Below are positions 15,001 to 26,951 of a stretch of 64,000 nt of DNA, in pieces. The notes under the pieces were generated by a model. That model was not told the DNA's origin. It saw only the letters and a program-made list of their open reading frames with translations, and made no database searches. The first letter of the stretch is position 1; every line of letters begins with the position of its first letter. The position numbers and the translations under genes were made by a program. This DNA is from Rostratula benghalensis (lineage: Eukaryota > Chordata > Aves > Charadriiformes > Rostratulidae): positions 370,294-434,293 of the forward strand of contig VXAI01000445.1 in assembly GCA_013399305.1 (NCBI GenBank), read 5' to 3'.

Positions 15001-17609
15001 TCCTCTTCCTTTTCTCAATATCCTCGTCATCTTGCTCCTCTGAAAATTAATGAAAATGGAATCTAAAAATTCAGATATTTCACATCTAGCACATTCTGAC
15101 ATTTCTTAAAAAAAAAAAAAAAAACCAACCAAAAATACTAGATTTCCACAGGTACTGAGGTAGCAGCAGCTTCCCAACAGCTGGTAAGGAAACCAAACAA
15201 GTCAAAATGGCCATAAGAATTGGAAACTGCCTTTTGAATAACAGATTTAAATTCTGCAGGGCCCAAGGGAGTCACATTAGTCAAGCAAATAAAGGTTATG
15301 TAATTGCCATTTCTAGACTGATATTACAGAATGGTCTCTGCAGCCTTTTTGTGCCTTTTCCCACAAATAGGTATTTTAAGTATGCCATCAAGATTAAAAC
15401 AGTTACAAAACTCCAGGCACCATACAGCAAAAGCAGATTACAGTTTCTGGGACTTGAAGCGTTTCCCAAGTCATGCTGTTTTACTGACTCAGGGAAACAA
15501 AAGTATCAGAACTTCCTTTGAGGGAAAGCTGCACTTTTAGTCACTGGGAATTGCAGAGAGCAGCTCCAGCATGTTTCACTTGGACACTGTAGTTTTCTTA
15601 GTCACTGAATTAAGGTACTCAGGATAAAAAAAAATTCAAAAAACATTACAACTAAACAGCCCCTACTGTGGTGTACACAATTCCAGAGTCCTGCACCTAC
15701 TGCACCAAGTCACACGTCTGTCCCCTGCACAAAGGTTACCAATGGAATAAACAGTCACATATCCTCATTTTCCTCATAGAAGCATAGCATGGCTAGAGTT
15801 GGAAGGGACCTTAAAGATCATTGAGTTCCAACCCCCCTGCCCTGGGCAGGGACACCTCCCACCAGACCAGGTTGCTCCAAGACCCCTCCAACCTGGCATT
15901 GGACTCCTCCAGGGATGGGGCAGCCACAGCTTCTCTGGGCAACCTGGGCCAGGCTCTCACCACCCTCACAGTAAAGGATTTCTTTCTGGTACCTAATCTA
16001 ATCTGCCCTTTTTCAGGTTAAAACCATTCCTCCTCATCCTATTGCTACACTACTCTCCCTGACAAAGAGTCCCTCCCCAGCTCTCCTGTAGCTCCCTTCA
16101 GGCACTGGAAGGCTGCAATAAGGTCTCCCTGGAGCCTTCTCTTCTCCAGGCTGAACCCCCTCAACATCAGTCTGCAGGGGTCACTCACCAGCCCTAGTGC
16201 TCTTCAGTGACTTCGTCACAGTAGGATTTCTAACAGCCAGCAGTAAAGAACTTCTCACTGGAGACTCCTGCACTGCAGATTGGTTTTCAGGTAGATACGG
16301 ATCTCTCTGGGAATTCACTTCCACTCCTGTACACACCTTAGGAGTTCTCCCTGCAAACAGTACACGTGAAGTTGCTGTCAAACAGATGCAGCTGAGCAAG
16401 GTTAAGAAGCTGCTGTAATTGCAAAAGCCTATCATGTTTCATTCCAATCTGTTAAATCACCTGCACAAGTCTAACCCAGCCTGTGGAAATGATCCAGGTG
16501 CACCCCCGCAGCACTTCCCATCCTGCTGGAAACAAACCCAGGTACAGATTCCCTCCTCCACCTATTTCAGTCTTGCTCCCCCCATTATCAGTTTTGCACA
16601 GCTATGCTCAAAACCATTCCTGTCAAATTAACCAACTGCAAGAAAAAAAAAATAAGAAATGTTATGATTTGTTTAAAACGCAGTGGTACCCCCTGTTGTA
16701 TTAACGCAACCGCAGAAGCGGAAATCAACGGGTAGGGGCACGACTTTATAACTAAACACGAGGCAACTGTTTCAAATCAAAGCCTGGGTTTACAGGCTTC
16801 AGACCTGTCTGAAGACTGCTTGAAATCAACACATCCTGCACCACAGCAAACTTGTGAGATATGTCTGTGGAGGCTACTGTTCGGATTGCTAGCTGACGGT
16901 GTTTGTCCATAAGAAAATTAAACACAGGGGCAAGATCAGGAAAACGTGAACCAAGTTTGTAAAACTGAGTACTTTAGGTTGGAAGTCTGAAAAAAAAAAC
17001 AACTTGTGAAGCACTTTGTCTTTAGCAGCAATAGGGGCAAACAGCTGAGGTTCTCCATTCATTTTCTAACGTTTTAGAGGACAAAACCCCCCAAACTTCG
17101 AGAATGAGATGCCTGCTAACCTGGAATGCTTCAGAGAACAAATAGACACCACAAAAGCCCAGCACCGAAAAGAGCAGCTTTCTACAACCGCGCCCAGAAA
17201 GGCTCCCGGAGCGGGGGGGGAGGGTAGGGCCGGCAGCGGCCCGGGGGAACAGGGACGGGCCGCCCTCACCTTTTCCTTCCGCCGCCGCCTCGGGGCTGTG
17301 GCGGCACTCGGGGAGCGGAGCGGCAGCGCAGGCCTCCTTCGTGCCCGCCGACTCCTGCGCGGGGCCCGGGACAGGCCGGCTGGGGGCCCGCCGCCCACCC
17401 TTCAGCAAGGCCTCCCCTGGCCCCCGCCACACACCCGGGCTGGAGGAGGGCGACCCGCCGGCTCGGCCCGCCGGCGCCGGTTTGGCGGGGAAGCCGCCGC
17501 CGTCGACAGCACCCGCCGAGGAGGAGCCGGCGGTGCCGGGCAGTTCCCCATCCTCCCGCGGGCTCTGCGGCCCCGCCACCGCCGCTCTCCTCTTCTTACA
17601 GGGCAGCAT
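17..17609 (-). CDS. GON4L: GON4L (gon-4 like transcriptional regulator), 5' part of gene, partial
   Basis: GON4L is a nuclear transcriptional co-regulator that binds YY1 and is needed for cell-cycle and blood-cell gene control. Minus-strand coding exons, 5' to 3': 17609-17270, 16350-16189 (candidate), 15039-14843, 13415-13341, 12783-12733, 12334-12284, 11484-11389, 11157-11053, 10247-10077, 9291-9099, 8381-8280, 7587-7547, 7242-7139, 2995-2797, 2100-2014, 1472-1301, 161-17. All have GT/AG borders and matching phases and give about 763 codons, roughly the first third of the family length; the SANT and PAH regions lie beyond the left edge. Recognisable blocks are [27 protein letters not shown], acidic [68 protein letters not shown] and [14 protein letters not shown]. 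The start at 17609 gives MLPCKKRR, the usual vertebrate N-terminus; in-frame ATGs also occur at 17639 and 17627. Exon 1 is GC-rich and Pro/Ala/Gly-rich. Introns carry several CR1 copies and an LTR. Confidence 0.95.
282..750 (+). mobile_element. CR1 LINE 3' fragment (young copy 1)
   Basis: A 5'-truncated CR1 in a GON4L intron, antisense to the gene. It is nearly identical to the copies at 5500-6212 and 25872-26360; the encoded fragment [20 protein letters not shown] is the end of the ORF2 reverse transcriptase polyprotein. Confidence 0.88.
3246..4274 (+). mobile_element. Bird endogenous retrovirus LTR (solo), interrupted by a CR1
   Basis: The left part (3246-about 3330) begins TGTTGTGGTTTAACCCCAGC. 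The right part (about 3788-4274) runs to CCAAACCAGCACCA. Both halves match an LTR family I recognise from many bird genomes. The middle is replaced by a plus-oriented CR1. No internal retroviral genes are present, and I could not see a clear target-site duplication. It lies in the 4.1 kb GON4L intron. Confidence 0.7.
3331..3785 (+). mobile_element. CR1 LINE fragment nested in the LTR
   Basis: The 3' part of CR1 ORF2 and its 3' end (…CTTCCAACCCTGACAATTCC), 5'-truncated and with broken reading frames. It sits between the two LTR halves. Confidence 0.8.
5500..6212 (+). mobile_element. CR1 LINE 3' fragment (young copy 2)
   Basis: Longer copy of the same subfamily with a 165-codon open stretch of ORF2 C-terminus (5507-6004). 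It lies in the GON4L intron between exons 7139 and 2995, antisense to the gene. Confidence 0.9.
11897..11928. repeat. AT dinucleotide microsatellite
   Basis: Two runs of alternating TA separated by TTACAA, in a GON4L intron. Confidence 0.85.
15778..16175 (-). mobile_element. CR1 LINE fragment, older subfamily
   Basis: Reads as the reverse of a CR1 3' end, starting AGAGTTGGAAGGGACCTTAA, a hallmark of older bird CR1 families. It ends right beside the candidate GON4L exon 2 donor. Confidence 0.88.
16189..16350 (-). CDS. GON4L: Candidate GON4L exon 2
   Basis: This 53-codon stretch has an acceptor ending TTTGCAG and a strong donor GTGAGTG. Its phases (enters after one base, leaves after one base) join exon 1 (17270) to the exon starting at 15039 without a frame break. 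The predicted peptide begins [18 protein letters not shown] see no strong similarity to mammalian GON4L, but this part of the protein is poorly conserved. A minus-oriented CR1 ends within about 10-25 bases of the donor. It could also be skipped or a chance open frame. Confidence 0.55.
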
Positions 17610-17780
17610 CTTCAGCGAGAGCGACATCCCGGCGCCCACCTACAAGACAGGAAAGCGGCTGGCCACAGGGCTCCGCCGCCCGGGCCCGGGCCCCGTCCCG
17701 GTCGCCCCGCAGGAAGCGGAAGCGCCGCGGGGGCCGCGCAGGCGCCGCACGGCCGTGTCGGCAGGGGTAGGGGCGAGCCG

Positions 17781-17793
17781 CCGCCATCTTGGC
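17781..17793 (-). promoter_or_regulatory. YY1-type motif 1 upstream of GON4L
   Basis: The plus strand reads CCGCCATCTTGGC, the reverse of the classic YY1 site (AAGATGGCGGC). It lies 172 bp upstream of the GON4L start codon, probably near the transcription start. Confidence 0.6.
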
Positions 17794-17846
17794 GGCGCGC
17801 GGGCCGCCCGCCACGCCGTAACGAGGCGAAGCGGCGGGTTCGGCCG

Positions 17847-17859
17847 CCGCCATCTTGGC
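17847..17859 (-). promoter_or_regulatory. YY1-type motif 2 upstream of GON4L
   Basis: An exact second copy of the 13-base motif at 17781, in the same orientation, 66 bp further upstream of GON4L. Confidence 0.6.
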
Positions 17860-18278
17860 TGGGTGACGCCGCCGGGCGCCGGGACCCCGCCGCCTCGGAG
17901 CATCCTCCTGTGAGGGAGGGAGGAAGGAGGGAGGAAGGGCCTGCCCGGCACCACTATCCGCGCTTCTCGGCGGAGCCCTTCGGTCCCGGTGCCATCCCCT
18001 CACGGCGGGAGCCAGCTTTCTGGCCCCGCAAGCCCACGCACACGCCCCGCCGCTCCGCTGCCGCCCGACTCCTTGTCTGGGAGGCGCGGCTGGAACCCCA
18101 ACACTTGCCGAGTCACTGCCGGGCGGGGCGGGGCCGGGCGCGGGCGGGGCCGGGCGGGGCCTGCGCCGCGTCGGGACCAGTCGGTAGCTCCTGCATCCCG
18201 GGGCTCGAGCATCCTGCGGGCGGGGCCGGTACCGCGGCGCCTCCGCACCGGGCTACGCACCTCGGCCTCGGCGGGGCC

Positions 18279-21200
18279 ATGGCGGAGATCACCAGCGTCC
18301 ACCCCGGCTTCGGTGAGTGGGGCCAGGCGGCGCGGAGGGCCCACTTCCTTCGCCCCGCCAGCACCTAGGCGAGGCCCCCGCCGCCACCGAGGCCAGGCCG
18401 AGGCGGGTTGCTTCCCCCGCCGGCCTGCCGCCCTCCCCCGCGGCGGCAGCCAGCACCCGCCCCAGCACTGCGGCCTGGGCCGGGCTGGCAGGGAGCAGGT
18501 GGCGGCCGGGCCCGGCGGCCCCCGCCGCATGACGTGATGTCTGGTGCCGGGCCGCGCCTTTGTTCGCGCCTCCCGGGGTCCAGGGTGGCTGCGGCACCGG
18601 CACCGGCGGCCCGACGAGGCGGGGTCTGGCCCGGCCGCCGGGATAGGGGCGCGGCGGCGGGGAGCGCGGCGCGGGGAAGGGAGGAGGGGGAGGAGGAAGC
18701 GGGAGTCCGTCGGTGAGGAACCCCGCTGCATCCTCGAGTGAGGTGGCCCCGGGCCGTGCTTGTGCGGTTTCCCGCACCGCTGGCGAAATAATTCTCCCGA
18801 CTTGATGCTTGCTGGTTTTTAAGATGGTTTCTTCGAAGCCCGGTGGGTGCCGGGGGCCGGTGCTGCAGCGGGAGGGGCCGTGTCGGTTTGGGTTTCTTCA
18901 GCCCTGGAGGCTGAACCGCTGTCTCCAGCCTCCGGCTGACCTCCCTCTTGGACCACAAAGTCCCATTGTTAAAGCACGGTCTCTACATTTCTTTAAAATT
19001 CTGAACTATTTAGTAATAAATCTCCATAGTATATGAATCATCTAATGTAGAATGTATCTACTTACCTTCTGTGTTTCCTGGAATCCAAGAGCCACGTGCT
19101 GTCATAATTTAATCGCTGCCCACCATTAGCCATTAGGGTATGATTAGCTAACATCAGTTTGAAAAGGACATTTTCAATTGTTTTTCATTAATTGAAAAAT
19201 AATTCTATATCCCCCAAAATTGGTTTTGTTTTAGTGAAGAGTTAGCATCGTATCAGAACAAAGATCTCTTCTACAAAATCAGACTAAAAAAGCATGGCTC
19301 TGTGCTTTTTGAGAGAGGAGACGGGCTGTGGTGCCATTTAAAATGGGCATTGTGCATAGCAAAGCACTTGGAAAACTGTAGGAGCTTGACTAGAGCTGGT
19401 TTTAGGCAGCTTTACAGCAGTGTAGTTTTCAGCTCTAAGGAATTATGGAGACGGGACTAATGAATATATGGAATGATGACATCAGTGGAGGGGTGTCAGG
19501 AGCTGCACAGCAGTCGCTCCCTGTTTCTTCTAATGCCAGAACAGCCATCAAATGAAATGAGGCAAGGCAGGCTCGAAATAAAAGCCCTTGTTTTCTCATG
19601 CCACATAACCAGGCTGAGGAACTCTGCCACAGAACTGTACGGTTCAAGAGTTGAGATAAATTGATGGAAGAAAGATCACAAAGACTTACTTGGTGCTTTC
19701 TAGTGGGACTGCTGGTTGCTGCTTCTAAACTTGTCCCATCAGATCTGCCAGAAATGAAGGTACAAGAGCTGGTTCTGTGAAGGCAGAATAGAAACCAAAC
19801 ACACCCAGTAAGAGATCAATGTAAGAATCAGAGTTTCAGCATTTGTCCTTTTTTGCATATGCGCTGAAGCTTTTGATATTTGTATGACTCTTGTATTCCA
19901 ATTAGCTGTTAAAGACCACTTGCCTCATTTCGAAGAAGAAACATTAAATAACAAAACAGAGTTGGCTTCGGGGGTGCTTTTGATAATATTAGAAATTCTT
20001 CTTGCTTTAGTTCATTCAATCCAAGGCTGTGCTTCCAGTGAGACACATTTATCTGTGAAGTTGGTCACCATCACAAAAGACTTCCAATTTCAGTCTGGGA
20101 AGGCTAACTAAAAGTGATTTTGCTATTTTTGCAAAAAGGAGACATATTCTCTTGAAACTTGGTTTTCCCTGAGCCTGTCAGATATTGAGATTATAGACTG
20201 CAGTCTCATCTTGCCCATTAACCTCAATAAATAGTAAATTTGGAAAGAACAGGGAAAAGATAAAATCAAGGTGCTCTCTACAGCTTCAGATGTGAGGCTG
20301 GAAGATTATTTTCTCCTGTTTATGGTGCAGAATGAAGGCAGGAAAATCAGAGAAGCTTACCTTTTTTACCAGCTGTTCCATTTAGCTGTTGCTGCTATTG
20401 TCATGGCAGTGATTCTTGGTTTTCCCTTTTACTGCGGAAGCAGTTTGTACAATTTGTAAAGAAAAAGACGCAGGGCTAGAAGGCTTTTTTGTTTGCTTAC
20501 TTCCAAAAAACCCGAATTGCTTTGATGGTGATTAAATCACTAATGCAATAATAAGTTATAAGAAGAGCCTGTCTCTACCTTCCCTACAACCTCCCACCAA
20601 GAAATTGCAGACAGCAAAAATATCTCTCCTTTTTCCTTCCATTTTAAGACTGAACAAACCCCGCTCTTTTGGTCTCTCCCCGTCTCCCATCTGCTCTCGT
20701 CTCTCTATGCTCCATCTGCTCCGACTTTCAGGCGTCTTGGCGGCCCTTGAGTGGAATTGCTCGAGGATGTCAGTATAATGTACTAGGGTGCTCAACACCA
20801 CTGCTTTCCTCTGTGTCTTGGTAATACTTCTCCAAAGTGAACTGTGACAAACAGAAAATAACTAATGTGGTTGCTATTATTCTGGCTTGTCCTTACTGAA
20901 GAACACAGCTGACATAATCTCTAGAAACTATCAAATAATCCTGAAATCCAAATACAAAATTTTCTTTCCGTTGTTTTTGGACATTGGATTTCCACGTGAA
21001 ATTTTGTGTAGACCATTGGCCCCGTTATCTGTCGTAAGGGGCTGGGAGAAAACAACCAACCATTCCAGGCTAAAGTGATTTCTTAAAAATTGTTAGTAAA
21101 GGATAGCTCAGATTCAGTGTTATGGCTGTATTTTTGCTGTTGTTAAAATGGAATTGTGTAATGTTTCTGAACAGTGCATTGAAATAAATAAATAAAAGAT

Positions 21201-24200
21201 ATTTGCTTTATTAATTAATAAATAAATAGAAGAATGCTTCCTGCAAATCAAGAAACTGTATTCCTGTGGAGGTGCTGGTAATGCAGGACATTGATTTGGC
21301 AAGGTAAGGCCATCAACTGTTTGAAATTCTTAGCACCTGAAACAGGTCAGGCATGCCTTAGGGGTGTAAAATGTTTCCCATGTGTGAAAACATCAATTAA
21401 AGGAAGCAGGGTTTTTTTTATTCTGGGGAAGCTTTGGCCCCACAATCATTGCAATTAGAAGGATGCAGTAGTGCTATCCACATCTCCAGCCAGGTGTGCT
21501 TGGCCCCTGGGGGGAGGGCACGGCCACCGCAAAGGTGTGAGCTTGTTCCTGACTGCCTTGTCTCCTCCGCAGATGTCTCTCCGGTTGTGGCAGGCCTCAT
21601 TGGTGCTACTGTCCTTGTGGTTTCTGTCTCAGTAACAGTTTTTGTGTGGACATGCTGTCACCAGCAAGCAGAAAAGAAGCATAAAACCCCACCGTATAAA
21701 TTCATTCACATGTTGAAAGGCATCAGTATCTATCCGGAGACCTTGAGTAACAAGAAGAAAATCAACCGAATCCGGAGAGACAAGAACAGCGGTCCTAAGG
21801 AGGCTGGAAGGGGAAACCTCTTGGTGGATGCTGCTGAGTCTGGTTTAATAGGCACCCATAAGGCTCCAGATGGGCCCAGTGCAGCCCCCCACGTTGACCA
21901 GCTCCCAATAAAAGTAGATTATGGAGACGAACTCAGTCCAGATCAAAGCCTTACTCCAGGAGGAAGTAAAACCTCCTCCCCATCTTCTCCAGGGGATGAC
22001 ATCATGTTGGGTGACCTGACTTTCTCAGTGGACTACAACTTCCCTAAAAAAGCTCTGGTAGTTACCATTCAGGAGGCTCATGGACTGCCAGTGATGGATG
22101 AGCATACTCAGAGCTCTGACCCTTACATCAAGATGACAATTCTTCCAGATAAAAGGCATCGAGTGAAGACTCGTGTACTTCGCAAGACGCTAGACCCAGT
22201 CTTTGATGAAACCTTCACCTTCTATGGGATCCCATACAGCCAGCTCCAGGATTTGGTGCTTCACTTCCTCGTGTTGAGCTTTGATCGCTTTTCTCGAGAT
22301 GATGTTATTGGAGAGGTCATGGTGCCCCTTGCAGGGGTGGATCCAAGCACTGGAAAGGTTCAGCTGACCAGGGAGATCCTCAAAAGGAACATACAAGTAA
22401 GTCACTTTGTGTAGCATGACACAAGACTCCTTGCATTGTATTTGATCCCGGTTCCTTTCATCTGGGAGCTTTCATATTCCAATAAGCATATTCCAATTCT
22501 TAGCCGCAAAATCCACTTTTCTGTAGCCACATGTTACTGGTATTATGTGGCTGTGCTCTTTCAGTTAGGCTGACCGGTTATGGCAGTTTGATTAGGCATG
22601 GTCACTATTTAGGCATAGAAGTGTTGGATGTTGTAACTCATGATGCCAAGGAAAAACCCTCCAAGTTAAGGAGGTGATGTGATAACAGGATATTCATCTG
22701 CAAAGATAAGCCTCACTTAGAGAGGGACATTTTTATGGTCTGACCATTTTAGACGCCTACAGTTGGAATTATCTACGTCTCAATTGTTGCTCTAAGCCTT
22801 AAGTCAGTGGGAATGTGTCCACATTGTCAGCGGAGTCTGACGTGATTCCTTCTGTCCTGGAGCAGATGTCGAAATCAGCTCATCTACATCCCGCCCTAGA
22901 TGACTCTTAATTTTTTCTCACTTGACAACAAAGTATGTGTAAGCTGGTTTTGTCAAATGTAGATATGTAAAATTTAGGTGACATGAATCCAACTCTTATT
23001 ATCTAGCTGTAAAGTAGGAAGATGAGAAATCCATATGCACTGCCAAGGCTTGCATTGGGGAAGGTGTCTTCTGTCCTCAGGAAACACACTAGGTGCAGGC
23101 AGAAGGATGAGGTGGTACTTGGATGTTTTATTTTCATGCTTTGTTTATTTTTGCAACCTGTCCTCCAGGTTGAATAGAAGAAGGGATCTGGGCTCTTTTA
23201 TTGCCGTAAGGAATTGTGGCTGGGGTCTAAAATACTTGATTACATCCTGGAGTGGCAGTATTTTATTGGAAAAGTTCACTATATGGGGCATTTAACTTTT
23301 TGTTTTTCTTAAGTTATTCAAAGGGGACTCTATGTCGATGACCCAAAACACACCAAAAGAATACCAACAAAACCAGAGTTCTGGTAATTGCTTTGCTTTT
23401 CTTAGGTTCTTGGGCTGCTTTATGTTATGATAAAATGAGCAGCTGGCTTAGGAGTATTCTTTCCGGTGAATTGACTGTGTCTCTTAGAAGTAACAGATTA
23501 AAAATAGATTTAATCAAGAGTGCAAATTTGTTAACATTTGTTAGCACTCAAAACTAGATTTACCTTGGTGTCAGGTGTGCCTTCTTGAAAATCTGCAGAG
23601 GCCCAGGATGTCAGAGCAGCCCTTACTGAGCAAAGGGTTCAGCGTCAGGACGATTCACCATCTGCAACACAGAACTGCATTTAAAACCCAGGCAATGACT
23701 GCACTGATCCGAGACAGCAAAGGGGTACATCCCATTCTAATGAACATTCCCTGTAAGTTCTAACATCTTCAGGCCAAAAGACCCCCCCATACTCTCCCTG
23801 GCTGGTGTGTTCTGACATATCCAAGGAGTCAGAGTTCTGAACATTTCTCTTCCAAGGCCAGGAACTTGCTTGTATATTTACTCTCCTCCCAAAATGTTGC
23901 ATGAGGAGCCACAGCCTTCATTCCTTGCATTTGGAAAACTTGTCTTAACCACGCAGGAACTGCTCAAATAAAAAGAAAACAAAATGATTGTGAACACTTG
24001 CCATGTTTAAGTTTACATGCGCTATTTCTTCCCACTAAGCTGAATAACAGCAGTTGAAAGAACAGCTTCACCTCTTGGGTGATCACCAGAGCACATAGCG
24101 TGACATTTACTGTAGTGCTTTACTGCTTTGAAGGGAGAAAAATTCCTTCATTTGGTTTTCCCCCCTCATCCTTTGCTCTGCTGGGTTCAGTCCTGGAGAC

Positions 24201-26951
24201 TGACAGGGACAGGAGGGGAGGGCATGGTACTGAGAGTCAGAGCCTTCAGCAGCCAGAGGAGCTCTGGCAGTAGCTCTGCTCTCAGTGCGGTGCTGACACC
24301 ACACCATTTCATACCCACTGCATTGCTGTTTGCCCCCAGAGCAAATAAACTTCATCTAAATTAGCGCCATCTTGATGGAAGTTAGCAGATGCCAGCCGGA
24401 ACCCAAAACTTACTCTTTGAAAGGATATACAACAAATTTAACTGAGTAAATCTGTTTTTGTCTTTTTATCTTCATCCCATACCTTTGCAGACTAAACTGA
24501 TGGTCAGAGCAAACCTAGAGAGCTTGAGGTGCTTGGCCACCAAAGCTGTACTGAAAGCCAGTGAAGCTGAAGCTGCCAAACCCCACAGCCGCCTCTGGAG
24601 CAGACCCCAAAAGGCAGCCACAGCCCCTCTTCTCTCAGAAGGTGCCCACCAGGTTTGCCCTCAAAGAAACCTGGAATTCAAGGGGAGAGGCTGTGGTGAT
24701 GCTCACTGTGCTCAACAAGCGTGGGGTGAACAGCCCAGGAGGATGTGCCACGTTCTGCTCTGTCTGCCCATGTCACTTCAAATGGCAACCTCCAACTTTT
24801 GCCCCTATTCGTAAGGCCATCTTTTTCTAATAAGTTCTTTTTGTTTCTTTTTCACAGAAATGCATTAGCAGAGGGGAGCTGCAAGTCTCCTTGTCTTACC
24901 AGCCTGTGGCGCAGAGAATGACGGTCGTGGTGCTGAAAGCCAGACATTTACCAAAGATGGATATCACTGGCCTCTCAGGTAGAAGCTATTTTCTCCAGCT
25001 TTGAATATGTAGGAAAAAAAAATCTCCAAGTTCACTTGCAGATCTTTTCACCTGTCTTACCTGAAGATGTTCTTTGTTTCCACACTCTTCCTCAAACTCT
25101 TTCTAAGGGCAGTGGCTCGCTATGAGCGATCCATCACTCCCCAGCAGATCGTTAGACAAACAAGACTCCTGCTGCCATACCAACAGTTGCATCTTTCTGG
25201 CACTGTCTGGTTGTTTATGACGGCAGTATTTTCCAAATTCAGCACAGCTCTGTGCTTCCTTTAGCCAGAGTGTGCAGGCTCTGTGCCTCCTTCACCCTTA
25301 GCAGTGTTTTTTCCATGGCACGACCACTCCTGGCTGCATCTGTCTCAAACCCTGCCCCTAGAAGAGGAGGGTAAAAGAGGGAAAGCATAAAAAAGAGGAG
25401 GGATGGACTCAGAACAGGGAAGAGTAAATTCATATATCATTAGAAACAATAAAGATGTTGGGTTTTTTTTCTTTTTTGCTGTCTTTGCTGGTTGTGGTGT
25501 TCCACGATATGAAGAGAAGAGAGGCTGTTCTGGCTTTCCTGCAGTCACAGATTCTCAGACTCCTGAATCCCCTCAGCAAAGTTTCCTTCAGGATTATGGG
25601 AAAATGGTTGGAATCAATTTGAGATTCAATAGTATCCCGAGTCGTAGCTAATTTAGTCCTGGTTTTGCAGCTTTCTCTTGTACACCTCAGAAAGAGTGTG
25701 GGCTAGGCTTAATTATCTACTGTGGGCCTTAAATTTTACTCTCTTTAAAAAGAAAAAGAAACTTTCTACATGTGGTCTCCAGCCACAGGATAAGTTTTGC
25801 AGTAAATTCTGCCTGATGAATCTTGCAAGGCTGTCGTAACTTCTTTATGTGTGATCTTCGCGTTATGCATAAGTGTCCAGTTCTGGGCCCCTCAGCTCCA
25901 GAAGGACAGGGAACTGCTGGAGAGAGTCCAGGGCAGGGCTACAAAGATGCTGAAGGGAGGGGAGCATCTCCCAGAGGAGGAAAGGCTGAGGGAGCTGGGG
26001 CTCTGGAGCTTGGAGAAGAGGAGACTGAGGGGTGACCTCCTGAATGTTTCTAACTCTGGAAAGGGTGAGTGTCAGGAGGATGGAGCCACTCAGGGACAGG
26101 CAATGACAGGACAAGGGGCAATGGGTGCAAGCTGGAACAGAGGAGGTTCCACTGAAATAGGAGGAAAAACTTCTTCACAGTGAGGGTGAGGGAGCACTGG
26201 CAGGGGCTGCCCAGAGAGGTGGTGGAGTCTCCTTCTCTTCAAACCTCTCCTGGACACGTTCCTGTGGGACCTGATGGAGGTGTTCCTGCTCTGGCAGGGG
26301 GATTGGACTGGATGAGCTTTCAGGGTCCCTGCCAATCCCTGAGATTCTGGGATTATGTGATAAGATCCTCATTTCAGTTGGATAAAAAAAAGTGAAAATC
26401 GGGCAGTGTCAGCTGGTCAAGTGACTTCCAGCTTCAAAACTTGCGTTATGTGAAAAAAAAAAAAGCACCCTGTGCCTGGTAGCTTAATTTTAATCCTCAT
26501 CTCAGGAGGGGCTGGTGGCAGGCGCCGGGATTCACACCATTTCCTGGAACTGGCTCAAGTTCAGCAAGCCGAACCCTGTGCGTTACTGCCAGGAGCGTTG
26601 CTGGGCTGTGTTATTAGGTTCTCTCTCTCTTCTTCAGCAGATCCATACGTGAAGGTGAATGTTTATTACGGAAGAAAGCGCATAGCGAAGAAGAAGACTC
26701 ACGTGAAGAAGTGCACTTTGAATCCTGTCTTCAATGAATCCTTCATTTACGATATCCCTGTTGATCTCCTTCCTGACATCAGCATCGAATTTCTAGTTAT
26801 CGATTTCGACCGCACCACGAAAAACGAAGTGGTGGGACGGCTGATTTTGGGAGCGCACAGCGTCACTGCAGGTGGTGTGGAACACTGGCGAGAGGTGTGT
26901 GAGAATCCTAGAAAGCCAGTTGCCAAATGGCACAGCCTGAACGAATACTAG
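18279..26951 (+). CDS. SYT11: SYT11 (synaptotagmin 11), complete
   Basis: Synaptotagmin 11 is a vesicle membrane protein with two C2 domains that restrains endocytosis and vesicle traffic in neurons and other cells; it does not act as a calcium sensor. Coding exons: 18279-18312, 21573-22396, 24858-24978, 26638-26951 (stop TAG 26949-26951), giving 430 aa, against 430-431 in mammals. The protein starts [11 protein letters not shown]. It then has one membrane segment (about residues 16-38, [20 protein letters not shown]) followed by Cys-Cys, a likely palmitoylation site. A linker precedes C2A (about 158-270) and C2B (about 290-415). C2A reads [11 protein letters not shown], with Ser at one calcium-binding Asp position; this change is typical of SYT4 and SYT11. 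C2B carries [11 protein letters not shown]. The last exon has a tandem acceptor. Intron 1 is 3.3 kb; intron 3 holds a CR1. The promoter is shared with GON4L. Confidence 0.97.
25872..26360 (+). mobile_element. CR1 LINE 3' fragment (young copy 3)
   Basis: In SYT11 intron 3, sense to the gene, ending about 280 bp before the last exon. It is nearly identical to the copies at 282 and 5500 apart from short deletions near 26088 and 26238. Confidence 0.88.

Larger units (their letters stand above)
17160..18760. promoter_or_regulatory. Divergent GON4L / SYT11 CpG-island promoter
   Basis: A very GC- and CpG-rich stretch covers both first coding exons. The two start codons (17609 minus, 18279 plus) are 670 bp apart and point away from each other, so one island probably serves both genes. 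There is a dense run of GC boxes (GGGCGGGG-type) at about 18120-18162, just upstream of SYT11. Two YY1-type motifs lie on the GON4L side. A CRE-like TGACGTGA is at about 18531 in SYT11 intron 1. Transcription starts cannot be placed from sequence alone. Confidence 0.8.

Noticed and set aside
17109..18368. Long plus-strand open frame (419 codons) across the GON4L/SYT11 island
   Set aside because: It is antisense to GON4L exon 1 and extremely GC-rich, where stop codons are rare; it resembles no protein family.
22075..22320. Ser in place of Asp in the SYT11 C2A calcium site as a novelty
   Set aside because: It is real but already known for SYT4 and SYT11 in vertebrates.
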